Assembly (NCBI RefSeq): GCF_900110115.1
Contig: NZ_FOCM01000001.1
Location: 496,001-560,000 of the forward strand
Length of the DNA stretch: 64,000 nucleotides
Direction of reading: 5' to 3'
Source of the DNA: Palleronia pelagia
Lineage (GTDB): Bacteria > Pseudomonadota > Alphaproteobacteria > Rhodobacterales > Rhodobacteraceae
A model generated the notes under the pieces. It was not told the DNA's origin. It did not search any database and was given only the letters and a program-made list of their open reading frames with translations. Both the position numbers and the translations under genes were made by a program. Shown piece by piece: positions 1-9,019 of this stretch (position 1 is the stretch's first letter; each line of letters starts with the position of its first letter).

Positions 1-1138
1 CGGTCGCGTCGAGGCCGCTGACATAGATGCCGTCCACCGTGTCGCGTACCACGGTGACGGGTTTGAAAAGCGCGGTGTCATCCTCGGTGGCGACCCGCAC
101 GCCGAGCGCGCCGTCATCGTCCAGCGTCAGCGCGGATTGCGGTAGCAGGTGCGCCTGGCTTCCATCGCTCTGGATCATGATTTCGGCGGTCTGGCCGTCG
201 CGGATCGTCAGGTCCTCGTTCGGCACCGAGACTTCGACTCGGAAGGTTCGCGTCTGGTCATCGGCCGAACGCGACAGGAACGTGACCTCGCCCTGAACTT
301 CCTGCCCCGACGCAAGGCGCGCACCGGCCATGGCGCCGGTTTCGATACGGTCGACGGCGGTTTCTGGCACGAAGCCCACCAGCTTGATCGGGTCGAGTTG
401 CAGGATCGTGGCGCACAGCCCAGCGGGTTGCAAAAACGCACCCAGCTCGGCCGTGTCGGATTCGAGAAGGCCCGAGAAGGGGGCGGTGATCTTCAGGCGA
501 TCCAGCTCGGTCTGCGCGGCGGCGACGGCGGCCTCGGCGCTCTGGACCGTGGCGGCGCTGGATTCCAGCCCGCCCCGGGCGGCCTCGATGGACGCGAGGG
601 CCGATTCGACACCCGCGTCTGCGCCGGCCACGCGGGCGTCGGATGCGAATCCGTCCTGCGATAGGCGCTGCGCGGCGTTCTGATCGATTTGGGCCTGGCG
701 CAGGGCCGCCTCGGCCTCGGCCAGCCGGGCGCGGGCCGATGGCGCGCTGGCCCTTGCTTCGGCCAGCCGGGCTTCGGCCTCGGCCAGGGCCACGTCGCGG
801 GTGCCGGGATCCAGCTCGCACAGCAGGTCACCCTCGGCCACGGTCGCGCCCTTGCGCAACGGGTCCGAGATGATCTTGCCGCTGGTTTCGGCGCGGACGT
901 CGACCTGGCGCGCCGCCTCGGTCCGGCCGCGCGTGATGACAGCGGTGTCGATGGCGCGCGCCTCGGACTGCATGGCGACCACCGAAACGGCGCTGGCGTC
1001 CGACAGGGTGTCGGTCTCGCCCTCGGCCCCGACAAGGCTGTCGGTTCCGGCGAGTTCCAGCACGGTGTCGCGTTCGAAGACGAGCAGATACAGGCTCGCC
1101 GCGACGACCAGTGCTATCAGGATCGAGACAAGTCTCAT
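1..1138 (-). CDS. RND efflux periplasmic adaptor (HlyD/MFP family), 3' end outside window
   Basis: Partial gene: it starts at an ATG (1138-1136) and stays open to base 1, giving about 379 residues. The N-terminus is a membrane anchor (MRLVSILIALVVAASLYLLV). It is followed by a biotinyl-lipoyl-like half motif (VRAETSGKIISDPLRKG), a long Ala/Glu-rich coiled-coil hairpin (about residues 110-200) and a second lipoyl half (LKITAPFSGLL). This is the order of membrane-fusion proteins that link an inner-membrane RND pump to an outer-membrane channel. The partner pump gene would be expected beyond the left edge. Substrate cannot be told. It is divergent from the TPR gene at 1370. Confidence 0.85.
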   Translation of the reverse strand, partial: MRLVSILIALVVAASLYLLVFERDTVLELAGTDSLVGAEGETDTLSDASAVSVVAMQSEARAIDTAVITRGRTEAARQVDVRAETSGKIISDPLRKGATVAEGDLLCELDPGTRDVALAEAEARLAEARASAPSARARLAEAEAALRQAQIDQNAAQRLSQDGFASDARVAGADAGVESALASIEAARGGLESSAATVQSAEAAVAAAQTELDRLKITAPFSGLLESDTAELGAFLQPAGLCATILQLDPIKLVGFVPETAVDRIETGAMAGARLASGQEVQGEVTFLSRSADDQTRTFRVEVSVPNEDLTIRDGQTAEIMIQSDGSQAHLLPQSALTLDDDGALGVRVATEDDTALFKPVTVVRDTVDGIYVSGLDAT

Positions 1139-1369
1139 GGCGCAGTCCCGTAATAGAGAAAAGACGTGGTGTTGAGCGGTGACATAAGGGCCGGTGCCAA
1201 CATAAGAAAGGGTGCAAGGTAAACTAATCGGTTCACTTTTTGCGACAAGATCGCGGCGCCGCGGCATTTTGGCCGGGAGGAGCCGCCCGAACGGGTACGA
1301 GAACCGGGTCTTTGCATTGGGCGCACGCCCGGGCTAGAAGGTCGCGAACACCGGGGACGAGGCCAGAAA

Positions 1370-2023
1370 TTGAGCAACAACGACAGTTTCATCGACGAGG
1401 TCAGCGACGAGCTGCGCCGTGACCGTCTGTTCGGGATGCTTCGCCGTTACGGCTGGATCGCCATCGCGCTCGTGCTGCTGCTGGTGGGCGGGGCCGCCGT
1501 CTACGAATACCAGCGGGCCCAGGACAGGGCAGAGGCGCAGGCGTTCGGAGACGCGCTTCTGGCGGCCTTGGGTGAGGATTCGCCCGAGGCCCGTCGCGAG
1601 GCGCTTATGCAGATCGAGGCCGAGGGCACGCGCCGCGCCCTGATCGCCATGCTGGCGGCCGACCGGCTGGAAGGGGACGAGGCGCGTGCCGCGACCCGCA
1701 CCGAGCTCGACGCCGTCGCCGCGGATGATAGCCTGCCCGCGCTCTATCGCGAGCTTGCGGTGTTGAAATGGGCGATGATCGCGCAGGATACGGTTGACGC
1801 GCAGGAGGTCATCGACCGCCTGTCGCCGCTGACCATCCCGGGCGCGCCCTATCGCCTTCTCGCGCTGGAGCAGCAAGCGGTCGCCCGCCTGCGCGCGGGC
1901 GAGGCCGACGCCGCGCTGAGTGACCTTCAGACCATCATCGCCGACGAGGCCGTGACGCGGGACTTGCGCCAGCGGGCACGGCGGTTGATTGTGGCGCTGG
2001 GTGGGTCGCTTGAAGCGGCATGA
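1370..2023 (+). CDS. YfgM-like tetratricopeptide membrane protein
   Basis: 217 aa. An N-terminal cytoplasmic stretch (MSNNDSFIDEVSDELRRDRL) is followed by one transmembrane helix at about residues 25-43 and an alpha-helical, Ala/Leu-rich periplasmic domain of TPR type. This is the layout of YfgM/TPR_21 proteins, which sit at the Sec translocon and assist periplasmic folding. The start is TTG; it is preferred because the N-terminal sequence matches the family's usual beginning and no ATG precedes the membrane helix. The gene lies 19 bp before bamB, an association also seen in other proteobacteria, so the three genes through der are probably one operon. Confidence 0.8.
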   Translation: MSNNDSFIDEVSDELRRDRLFGMLRRYGWIAIALVLLLVGGAAVYEYQRAQDRAEAQAFGDALLAALGEDSPEARREALMQIEAEGTRRALIAMLAADRLEGDEARAATRTELDAVAADDSLPALYRELAVLKWAMIAQDTVDAQEVIDRLSPLTIPGAPYRLLALEQQAVARLRAGEADAALSDLQTIIADEAVTRDLRQRARRLIVALGGSLEAA

Positions 2024-2042
2024 GGCAAGGACAGGGCACGGC

Positions 2043-3344
2043 ATGACGCGCAAGACACGGGCATTGCTGGGTATTTGCGCAGCCGCTTTGATGGCCTGCG
2101 GTGAACAGGAAACCATCCTGACGGGCGAACGCCTGAGCCTGCGGGCGCTGGACGGTGCCGAGCAGACCGTTGATCAGAGCCGCCCGATCAGCCTGCCGCC
2201 GATGCAGACGCTCGCCGATTGGGGCCATCGCGCCGCCAATGCGCGGCACGCGATCCCGCACGCAACGCTGTCGGCCCAGCCGCAACTGATCTTCTCCAGC
2301 GCCATCGGGCAGGGCGACAGCCGCAAGCACCGCATCAGTGCCGATCCGGTCGTGGGCGGTGGTCGGATCTACACCGTCGACAGCCGGGCCCGCGTCATGG
2401 CCCACGCGCCGAACGGGGCCGCGCTGTGGTCCGCCGACGTCACGCCGGCGGGCGAGCCGTCGGACGACGCCTCGGGTGCCGGGCTCGCCTATGCCAACGG
2501 ACGGCTTTACGTCTCGACCGGTTTCGGCCAGGTCCATGCACTGGATGCCGCGACGGGCCGGACGTACTGGACGCAGGACTTGGGCGCCTCGGCCGCGGGC
2601 GCGCCCACCGTCGTGGGCGGGCGTGTCTACGTGGTGGCCCGCGACGCGACGGGCTGGGCGCTGGACGCCGCGACCGGCCGCGTCGACTGGACCGAGCAGG
2701 GCTCGCCCTCGGATGCCGGCGTGGTCGGAGGCGCGGCGCCTGCCGTATCGGGGGATACCATCGTCATGCCCTTTGCCAGCCGCGAGCTGGTGGGCCTTCT
2801 GCCCGGCGGCACGCGGACCTGGGTCTCGGACGTGGCCGGAACGCGGCTGGGCCGGGTCTATGCCACCATCACCGACATCACGGGCGATCCCGTCATCGTG
2901 GGCGATACCGTCTACGCGGGCAGCCCCTCGGGCCGGACCAATGCCGTGGACCTCGCCTCGGGCGAGGTGATCTGGTCGGCCGAGGACGGCGCCATGTCGC
3001 CCGCCCTGGTCGCGGGCGGATCGGTCTTCACCGTGTCCGACCAGTCCGAACTGGTCCGTCTCGACGCGGCCACGGGCGACCGGATCTGGGCCACGCCCAT
3101 GCCCTTCTTCCAGCGTAACGCACCGAAGAAGCGGCAGGGGATCTATGCCCATTACGGCCCCATCCTTGCCGGCGGACGGCTTTGGGTGGCGTCCGGCGAC
3201 AACCTCCTGCGCGCGTTCTCGCCCGAGACCGGCGCGCTGGCGGCGCAGGTTCCGCTGCCGGGTGGCGCGGCGACGAACCCCGTGGTGGCGAACGGAACGC
3301 TCTACGTCGTATCGTCGAACGGACGGCTGCTGGCCTTCCGCTGA
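2043..3344 (+). CDS. bamB: Outer-membrane assembly lipoprotein BamB (PQQ-like beta-propeller)
   Basis: 433 aa. The ATG at 2043 gives a signal peptide ending in a lipobox (LMAC), so the mature protein is a lipoprotein beginning at Cys19. An earlier in-frame start at 1989 would bury the signal and was rejected. The body has repeated propeller blades with A/L-D-A-x-T-G-x-x-x-W signatures (for example LDAATGRTYW, LDAATGRVDW, VDLASGEVIW, LDAATGDRIW), as in BamB. BamB docks on BamA and helps insertion of beta-barrel proteins in the outer membrane. The position between a YfgM-like gene and der is the common bamB context. Confidence 0.9.
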   Translation: MTRKTRALLGICAAALMACGEQETILTGERLSLRALDGAEQTVDQSRPISLPPMQTLADWGHRAANARHAIPHATLSAQPQLIFSSAIGQGDSRKHRISADPVVGGGRIYTVDSRARVMAHAPNGAALWSADVTPAGEPSDDASGAGLAYANGRLYVSTGFGQVHALDAATGRTYWTQDLGASAAGAPTVVGGRVYVVARDATGWALDAATGRVDWTEQGSPSDAGVVGGAAPAVSGDTIVMPFASRELVGLLPGGTRTWVSDVAGTRLGRVYATITDITGDPVIVGDTVYAGSPSGRTNAVDLASGEVIWSAEDGAMSPALVAGGSVFTVSDQSELVRLDAATGDRIWATPMPFFQRNAPKKRQGIYAHYGPILAGGRLWVASGDNLLRAFSPETGALAAQVPLPGGAATNPVVANGTLYVVSSNGRLLAFR

Positions 3345-3391
3345 GGATGGGTATATGCGGCGCGCCTGATCCCTGACCTGAGGCCAGCGCC

Positions 3392-4855
3392 ATGAGCTTC
3401 ACCCTTGCCATCGTCGGTCGCCCCAATGTGGGCAAGTCGACCCTGTTCAACCGCCTTGTCGGCAAGCGCCTGGCGCTGGTGGACGACCAGCCCGGCGTGA
3501 CCCGCGACCTGCGGGAAGGCGACGCGCGGCTGGGCGACCTGCGCTTCACCGTGATCGACACCGCGGGGCTCGAGGATGCCACGGACGATACGCTTCAGGG
3601 CCGCATGCGGCGCCTGACCGAGCGTGCGGTCGACATGGCCGACGTTTGCCTCATGCTGATCGATGCGCGGACGGGCGTCACGCCAGTGGACGAGACGGTG
3701 GCCGATATCCTGCGCAAGCGGGGGCGGCACGTGATTCTCGCCGCGAACAAGGCCGAGGGGCGCGCGGCGGATGCGGGGATCATCGAGGCCTATGGGCTGG
3801 GGCTGGGCGAGCCGATCCGGCTGTCGGCCGAGCATGGCGAGGGGCTGAACGATCTTTACGGCCAGCTTTTGCCGCTGTCCGAGGAATTCGCGGCGCGGAC
3901 TCGATCGGATACGCCCGAGACGGATATCACGGTCGACGAGGAGGACGCCGACGCGGATGCCGTGCGCGTGCCCACCCGCGACAAGCCGTTGCAGGTGGCG
4001 GTGGTCGGGCGGCCCAACGCCGGAAAATCCACGCTGATCAACAAGTTGCTGGGCGAGGATCGGCTGCTGACCGGGCCCGAGGCGGGGATCACGCGCGACG
4101 CGATCTCGGTGCAGATGGACTGGGACGGGTTGCCGGTGCGGATCTTCGACACGGCGGGGATGCGGAAGAAGGCCAAGGTCCAGGAAAAGCTGGAGAAACT
4201 GAGCGTCAGCGACGGGCTTCGTGCGGTGAAGTTCGCCGAGGTCGTGGTCGTGCTGCTGGACGCGGCGATTCCCTTTGAACAACAAGACCTTAGGATCGCG
4301 GACCTGGCCGAGCGCGAGGGGCGCGCGGTGGTGATCGCGGTCAACAAGTGGGATGCCGAGGAAGAAAAGTCCGAGAAAATCAAGATGTTGCGCGAGGAAT
4401 GCGCGCGTCTACTGCCGCAGCTTCGGGGCGTGCCGCTGGTGACGGTGTCCGCGCTGACCGGAAAAGGGCTCGACCGGCTACGGCAAGCCATTGAAAAGGC
4501 GTACGAAACCTGGAACCGACGGGTGACGACGGCGAAGCTGAACCAGTGGCTGTCGGGCATGGTCGAGGCGCATCCGCCCCCCGCGCCCGGAGGGCGGCGG
4601 ATCAAGCTGCGCTACATGACGCAGGCCAAGACGCGGCCACCGGGATTCGTGGTCATGTGTTCCAACCCCGAGAAGATGAGCGACGCGTATTCCCGCTATC
4701 TTGTCAACGGGTTACGCGACACGTTCGACATGCCGGGCACGCCCGTGCGGCTGTGGATGCGGTCGCAATCCGAGGCGAATCCCTACAAGAATCGCACGAA
4801 ATCCACGCCCTCGCGGCTGCGCAAACACCTGGGCAAGGGCCGCGCGGACGAATAG
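3392..4855 (+). CDS. der: Ribosome biogenesis GTPase Der (EngA)
   Basis: 487 aa, the usual length. There are two tandem G domains with Walker A motifs GRPNVGKST (about residue 9) and GRPNAGKST (about residue 207), DTAG switch II motifs in each, and NKxD-type specificity motifs (AANKAEG in the first, degenerate; VNKWD in the second). A C-terminal KH-like domain ends in a basic tail. Der binds the 50S subunit and is needed for its late assembly; it is normally essential. It starts 47 bp after bamB on the same strand. Confidence 0.96.
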   Translation: MSFTLAIVGRPNVGKSTLFNRLVGKRLALVDDQPGVTRDLREGDARLGDLRFTVIDTAGLEDATDDTLQGRMRRLTERAVDMADVCLMLIDARTGVTPVDETVADILRKRGRHVILAANKAEGRAADAGIIEAYGLGLGEPIRLSAEHGEGLNDLYGQLLPLSEEFAARTRSDTPETDITVDEEDADADAVRVPTRDKPLQVAVVGRPNAGKSTLINKLLGEDRLLTGPEAGITRDAISVQMDWDGLPVRIFDTAGMRKKAKVQEKLEKLSVSDGLRAVKFAEVVVVLLDAAIPFEQQDLRIADLAEREGRAVVIAVNKWDAEEEKSEKIKMLREECARLLPQLRGVPLVTVSALTGKGLDRLRQAIEKAYETWNRRVTTAKLNQWLSGMVEAHPPPAPGGRRIKLRYMTQAKTRPPGFVVMCSNPEKMSDAYSRYLVNGLRDTFDMPGTPVRLWMRSQSEANPYKNRTKSTPSRLRKHLGKGRADE

Positions 4856-5000
4856 GCGGCGGACCGTGCACGGGGCGTCCCCGCCGCGTCGGCGCGGCGT
4901 ACACCGGGCGTGCAGCGCGGGTGCACGGACCGGCACCAGGGGTCGGACGACCGGTGCACGGTGTCGGCGCGGCGTGCACGGCGCGTCGGACGGGATGTGA
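4856..5000. repeat. Short GC-rich repeat tract between convergent genes
   Basis: This 145-bp spacer lies between the 3' ends of der and the TspO-related gene. It contains four copies of GTGCACGG (4866-4873, 4921-4928, 4954-4961, 4974-4981), each with the palindrome GTGCAC at its core. Two near-identical 17-mers (4888-4904 and 4963-4979) differ by one base. A small hairpin CGGGG-CGT-CCCCG is at about 4871. It may act as a transcription stop for both genes, but there is no T-run. No gene is supported here. Confidence 0.5.
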
Positions 5001-5696
5001 TCAGGCCGTTTTCGGCCCGCGCAGCCCCTTCACCGACCAGAACGCGAAGCCGAGCGCGGCGGCGCCCGAGATCACCATGAGGCCCGGCGCCAGCCCCGCG
5101 TTCTGCGACGCGATGCCCACCAGCGCCCAGGCGATGCCCGCCGGGTAGCCCGCGCCGGGGCGGCGCCACTGCACCAGCGCGCCGATCCCCAGCGCGAGGC
5201 ACAGGGCGACATAGGCGGCGAGCAGGGCGCCCAGCACGCCGTAGCCCGCCAGCAGCAGCCCGACCGAGACCGAGGAGGCCGCCGTCAGCCACCCGGCGTA
5301 AAGCCCCACGGGCCCCTGCGCGAAGCCCCGGTCGCGCCTGGGGGTGCGCAGGTAGGCGATGATGGCGGTGACCAGCATGACCCAGATGAGGACGGTGGCC
5401 CAGACGGGCGACCGCTCGGCCACCGAAAGCCAGACGGTGCCCACGGCCAGGCTGAGGCAGAGCGGCGCGCGGTAGGCCTGCCAGGACGGGGCATCGCGCT
5501 TCTTCCACAGCCCGACACCGGCCCCGAGGATGAGCCACAGGTAGATCGGCCCCCAGATCGCGAAGGCCCACCCCGCCGGCTGCACCGGCGGGTTGCGCTG
5601 CGGCACCGGGTAGAGATTCGGGTCGAATCCGTCGAAGGGAACGAAGACCGGGGCCGCTGCGAAGGCGAGGGCGAGGAGGAGGAGGAGGTGGGGCAT
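5001..5696 (-). CDS. TspO/MBR-related tryptophan-rich membrane protein
   Basis: 231 aa from the ATG at 5696 (a TTG two codons earlier is also possible). About six hydrophobic helices can be seen. The conserved segment QPAGWAFAIWGPIYLWL resembles the family annotated as tryptophan-rich sensory protein, a distant longer relative of the TspO translocator protein. Ligand and function of these longer forms are not established. The stop of the SLATT gene (5699) lies two bases before this ATG, so the gene is read through from serS and the defence pair. Confidence 0.6.
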   Translation of the reverse strand: MPHLLLLLALAFAAAPVFVPFDGFDPNLYPVPQRNPPVQPAGWAFAIWGPIYLWLILGAGVGLWKKRDAPSWQAYRAPLCLSLAVGTVWLSVAERSPVWATVLIWVMLVTAIIAYLRTPRRDRGFAQGPVGLYAGWLTAASSVSVGLLLAGYGVLGALLAAYVALCLALGIGALVQWRRPGAGYPAGIAWALVGIASQNAGLAPGLMVISGAAALGFAFWSVKGLRGPKTA

Positions 5697-5698
5697 GA

Positions 5699-6205
5699 TC
5701 AACGCTTGTTAACTTCGTCCACGCGGAAAGAGTAATTACCTTTTCTAATATCTCTTTGAGCTATACTGAAGAATTTCGTTGGAAGAGGCGGCGAGTTTGT
5801 TCTGGCCGAATCCATCCGATCCATTAATTGTTCAAATGTAGCCGTGACCGTTTCTACCTCGGAATCTTTTCCGAGGTTTGCCAGTTGGCGAAATCTGTCC
5901 CGCAGGTTTGTAAACTCAACCGCCGATGTTGTAATCTCTCGAACCCTCATGTCCATCCCAAGGGAGACGTAGATTGCAGGAAAGAATCCTGAAAGTATCA
6001 CGAGCGCAGTAGAAATTAACTTGAGGAAGTCATTTGGATCGCCAATTGCAATAATTGACGCCGCGCCGCTCAGGATGATTGGCGTGATAATGAACCCTGT
6101 GCGCCACTTTGAAGCTCTTTTTTGCCACTCGTACAACCCAGCAGCGGTATAAGCGCAGGATTCCTCTTGGCGCTTACACTCTTTCACAAGCTCCTCAATG
6201 TCCAT
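5699..6205 (-). CDS. SLATT-domain two-helix membrane effector (CBASS)
   Basis: 168 aa from ATG 6205; a GTG one codon earlier directly follows the upstream stop. There are two hydrophobic helices at about residues 36-55 and 63-84. They are preceded by an amphipathic N-terminal helix with a Y-x-W-Q-K-R pattern and followed by a charged helical tail. This matches SLATT proteins, 2TM effectors that in CBASS are thought to open membrane pores once a nucleotide second messenger is made. The coupling to the adjacent CD-NTase (three bases apart) supports the call. The DNA is clearly more AT-rich than its neighbours, pointing to horizontal acquisition. Confidence 0.75.
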   Translation of the reverse strand: MDIEELVKECKRQEESCAYTAAGLYEWQKRASKWRTGFIITPIILSGAASIIAIGDPNDFLKLISTALVILSGFFPAIYVSLGMDMRVREITTSAVEFTNLRDRFRQLANLGKDSEVETVTATFEQLMDRMDSARTNSPPLPTKFFSIAQRDIRKGNYSFRVDEVNKR

Positions 6206-6208
6206 CAC

Positions 6209-7084
6209 TTAGACCTTTGATGGGATATCTGTTCCGAAAATATCCTGCCAATAAAGACCTGCAAGTATTTCATTCGAGCCCTCATGAGAACAGGCTGTGT
6301 CAGCTGCGCTAGCCGCTGCTTTCGCTTTGGTAAGCCACGCATTGGAAATGTAGTGCATATCGTAAGTCCCAGGAGAGTAAAGATATGAGTTCGCCTTGCT
6401 ACAAAGGAAATGGAGGAAGTCTCGACACATCCAGTCATAGTACATGGCTCCCTTGGCTCTATGCTCCCAGCCGCGCATAAATTGGACTGCAAGAAGTTCG
6501 ATCCAAAATGACTTCAGCTGTACTGAGCAATACGCCTGCCAGCGTTTGGAAAATTTAACCAATTTTCTTGTTGCTCCACTCGATTGACTGTCGCTTGTCT
6601 TTATTATTTCGAACTCCGTGTCGTAATCAATTTCTTTGAATCTCCCACCATTGGTTGTTTCGCATATCCAGTATTTGTTGTTATTTAGCTTAAAAGCGGG
6701 AACCATTTCCGCTTTGTAGCCGGAAAAGGGTACCGAGACAATCGGCCCTGATCCCTTTATGCTGGTTGATGGATAGCTTGCTAGAAGTGCTGATCGAACC
6801 TCTTGTAATATTTGAGATTGGATGTTTCCTGTCCGGCCTATGAAGCGCGTATATGTCGAATATGGGAGTTCGTATAGAATATCGACGTCTCTCGGTGGTC
6901 GGACTCGTGTAAATTTACCCCAAGAGCCGATAAACTTCGAGTTACCTTCGCTGCTTCCGGAAGAATAATATTTTTTGTTGAGAACTGTAACTATTGATCT
7001 TCTACTCTGCCTGCCGGCCTCACGCTGCGCTTCGGTTAAGGAAATATTGCTGTGGAATTGGTTAAATCTTTTCGCAACAGACAT
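6209..7084 (-). CDS. CD-NTase (SMODS family second-messenger synthase), CBASS
   Basis: 291 aa. The start is ATG 7084, which has a GGAAG ribosome site; a GTG ten codons upstream would overlap the serS stop. The nucleotidyltransferase core is visible: GS at residues 53-54, the first two carboxylates in RDVDIL (D66, D68) and the third in KAEMVPAF (E126). The C-terminal helical part has the family-like K-W...KSFWIELL segment and ends with a W-x-x-IFG motif. Such enzymes make cyclic di- or trinucleotides on phage infection and activate a partner effector, here the SLATT gene next to it. The nucleotide product cannot be predicted. It lies 13 bp after serS, is AT-rich, and is probably transferred. 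Confidence 0.82.
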   Translation of the reverse strand: MSVAKRFNQFHSNISLTEAQREAGRQSRRSIVTVLNKKYYSSGSSEGNSKFIGSWGKFTRVRPPRDVDILYELPYSTYTRFIGRTGNIQSQILQEVRSALLASYPSTSIKGSGPIVSVPFSGYKAEMVPAFKLNNNKYWICETTNGGRFKEIDYDTEFEIIKTSDSQSSGATRKLVKFSKRWQAYCSVQLKSFWIELLAVQFMRGWEHRAKGAMYYDWMCRDFLHFLCSKANSYLYSPGTYDMHYISNAWLTKAKAAASAADTACSHEGSNEILAGLYWQDIFGTDIPSKV

Positions 7085-7097
7085 AGGATTGCTTCCG

Positions 7098-8366
7098 TCA
7101 AATCTTCTCCACACCCCCCATATACCCCCGCAGCACCTCCGGCACCACCACGAAGCCGTCGGCCTGCTGGTAGTTCTCCAGCACGGCGATGAGGGCGCGG
7201 CCGACGGCGAGGCCGGAGCCGTTGAGGGTGTGGACGAATTGCGGTTTGCCGCCGCCCGCGGGCTTGAAGCGGGCGTTCATGCGGCGGGCCTGGAAATCGC
7301 CCGTGGTCGAGACCGAGCTGATCTCGCGGTAGCGGTCCTGGCCGGGCAGCCAGACCTCGATATCGAAGGTGCGGCGGGCGCCGAAGCCGGTGTCGCCCGA
7401 GCAGAGCTTCACGGTGCGGTAGGGCAGGCCCAGCGCCTCGAGCACGCCCTCGGCGCAGCCCAGCATGCGCATCTGCTCGTCCTCCGACGCGTCGGGACGG
7501 GTGACCGACACCATCTCGACCTTCTCGAACTGGTGCTGGCGCAGCATGCCCGCGGTGTCCTTGCCCGCGCTGCCGGCCTCGGAGCGGAAGCACAGCGTGT
7601 GGGCCACGTAGCGGCGCGGCAGATAGTCCTCGTCGACGGTGTGGCCGGCGACGATGTTGGTGAGCGTGACCTCGGCCGTGGGGATCAGCCACCAGCCGTT
7701 GGTGGTGCGATAGCTGTCCTCGGCGAATTTCGGCAGCTGCCCGGTGCCCAGCATCGCCTCGTCCCGGACGAGCACGGGGGTCATGGTCTCGGTCAGCCCG
7801 TTTTGCGTGACGTGGTGGTCGAGCATGAACTGCGCCAGCGCCCGGTGGAGCCGCGCGACCGGCCCCGACAGCACGGCGAAGCGCGAGCCCGAGAGCTTGG
7901 CGGCGGTTTCGAAGTCGAGCCCGTCGGCGGCGGGGATCTGGTAGTGCTCGAGCGGCTGGAAGTCGAAGGCGGGGGGCGTGCCGTGGCGCTTGACCTCGAC
8001 ATTGTCGTCCTCGTCGGCGCCGTCGGGCACGTCGTCGGCCAGGATGTTGGGCAGCCCCATGAGCAGGTCGGTGAGCTGGGCGTCGAGATCCTTGGCCTCG
8101 GCCTCGGCCTCGCCGATCCGCTGCTTGGCCTGGGCGAGCTCGGCGCGCAGGCGCTCGAACCCGGCCTCGTCGCCCTTGGCCTTGGCGGCGCCCACCTGTT
8201 TCGAGGCGGCGTTCTGGGCGGCCCTGGCGGTCTCGGCCGCGTGGATGGCGGCGCGGCGGGCGTCGTCGAGCTTGAGGATGGGGGTCGAGGCGTCCGGGAG
8301 GCCCCGGCGGGCCATGGCGGCGTCGAAGCCGGCGGGGTCGTCGCGGATCAGGCGGATGTCGTGCAT
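7098..8366 (-). CDS. serS: Seryl-tRNA synthetase
   Basis: 422 aa, normal family length. The N-terminal long antiparallel coiled coil (about residues 30-100) grips the tRNA-Ser variable arm. The class II catalytic core follows, with motif 2 (FRSEAG region with downstream QHQFEKVE) and motif 3 near the C-terminus ([19 protein letters not shown]). It charges tRNA-Ser and tRNA-Sec in the cytoplasm. It is divergent from yajC, with 284 bp between. On the minus strand it is followed at once by the CD-NTase and SLATT genes, which would be expressed as a downstream part of its transcript unless they have their own promoter. Confidence 0.97.
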   Translation of the reverse strand: MHDIRLIRDDPAGFDAAMARRGLPDASTPILKLDDARRAAIHAAETARAAQNAASKQVGAAKAKGDEAGFERLRAELAQAKQRIGEAEAEAKDLDAQLTDLLMGLPNILADDVPDGADEDDNVEVKRHGTPPAFDFQPLEHYQIPAADGLDFETAAKLSGSRFAVLSGPVARLHRALAQFMLDHHVTQNGLTETMTPVLVRDEAMLGTGQLPKFAEDSYRTTNGWWLIPTAEVTLTNIVAGHTVDEDYLPRRYVAHTLCFRSEAGSAGKDTAGMLRQHQFEKVEMVSVTRPDASEDEQMRMLGCAEGVLEALGLPYRTVKLCSGDTGFGARRTFDIEVWLPGQDRYREISSVSTTGDFQARRMNARFKPAGGGKPQFVHTLNGSGLAVGRALIAVLENYQQADGFVVVPEVLRGYMGGVEKI

Positions 8367-8650
8367 GGGGGCCTCCGGGGAATTTGTCGCGACCGGATAT
8401 GCAACAGGTTCGGGGCGGGGGGAAGGGTAGTGGCCGGGGAAGAGGTATTTTTGGAAAGATGAAGCGCCGCGGGCGGCCCTGGCCGTGTGCGAGGGGGCCG
8501 CGCGGTCACATCACGCCCCGTGAAATCCCCGTCACCCTGACGCAGGTCCCCTTGCTGGACAAGGCCCGCCCCCACAGATAAGGGTCTGGCCGACCAAAGG
8601 GGGCGCCGCCCGCGCGCGTGCGCCCCGATCCCACGACCGAGGAAGTCCAC

Positions 8651-8974
8651 ATGCTTGTCACCCCTGCCTATGCCCAGGCCGCCGGCGGCGCCGGAGGCGC
8701 GTTCGCCAGCTTCGTGCCGCTGATCCTGATCTTCGCCATCATGTATTTCCTGCTGATCCGCCCGCAGCAGAAGAAGGTGAAAGAGCACCAAAAGATGGTC
8801 GAGGCGCTGCGCCGGGGCGACCAGGTGGTCACCGCCGGGGGGCTCGTGGGCAAGGTCGTGAAGGTGGACGAGGGCGAGGCCACGGTCGAACTGGCCGAGA
8901 ACGTGAAAGTCCGCGTCATCAAGTCGACCATCGCGCAGGTGCGCAGCAAGACCGAGCCTTCGGACGCCTCCTGA
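8651..8974 (+). CDS. yajC: Sec translocon accessory protein YajC
   Basis: 107 aa from ATG 8651; an earlier frame extension to 8618 is not needed and lacks a good site. It has one transmembrane helix (about residues 17-37, FVPLILIFAIMYFLLI) directly followed by the hallmark RPQQKK motif, then a small soluble domain with GDQVVTAGG and a beta-rich tail. YajC joins SecD and SecF in the complex that aids export at SecYEG. It heads the secDF operon. Confidence 0.95.
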   Translation: MLVTPAYAQAAGGAGGAFASFVPLILIFAIMYFLLIRPQQKKVKEHQKMVEALRRGDQVVTAGGLVGKVVKVDEGEATVELAENVKVRVIKSTIAQVRSKTEPSDAS

Positions 8975-9019
8975 GCGTTCCCCTGACCCCCTGACACCGC
9001 GCCCGGAGGCGCCGCCGAC

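Noticed and set aside
8384-8581. 65-codon frame between serS and yajC
   Set aside because: Arg-rich, no conserved features, lies in the divergent promoter region.
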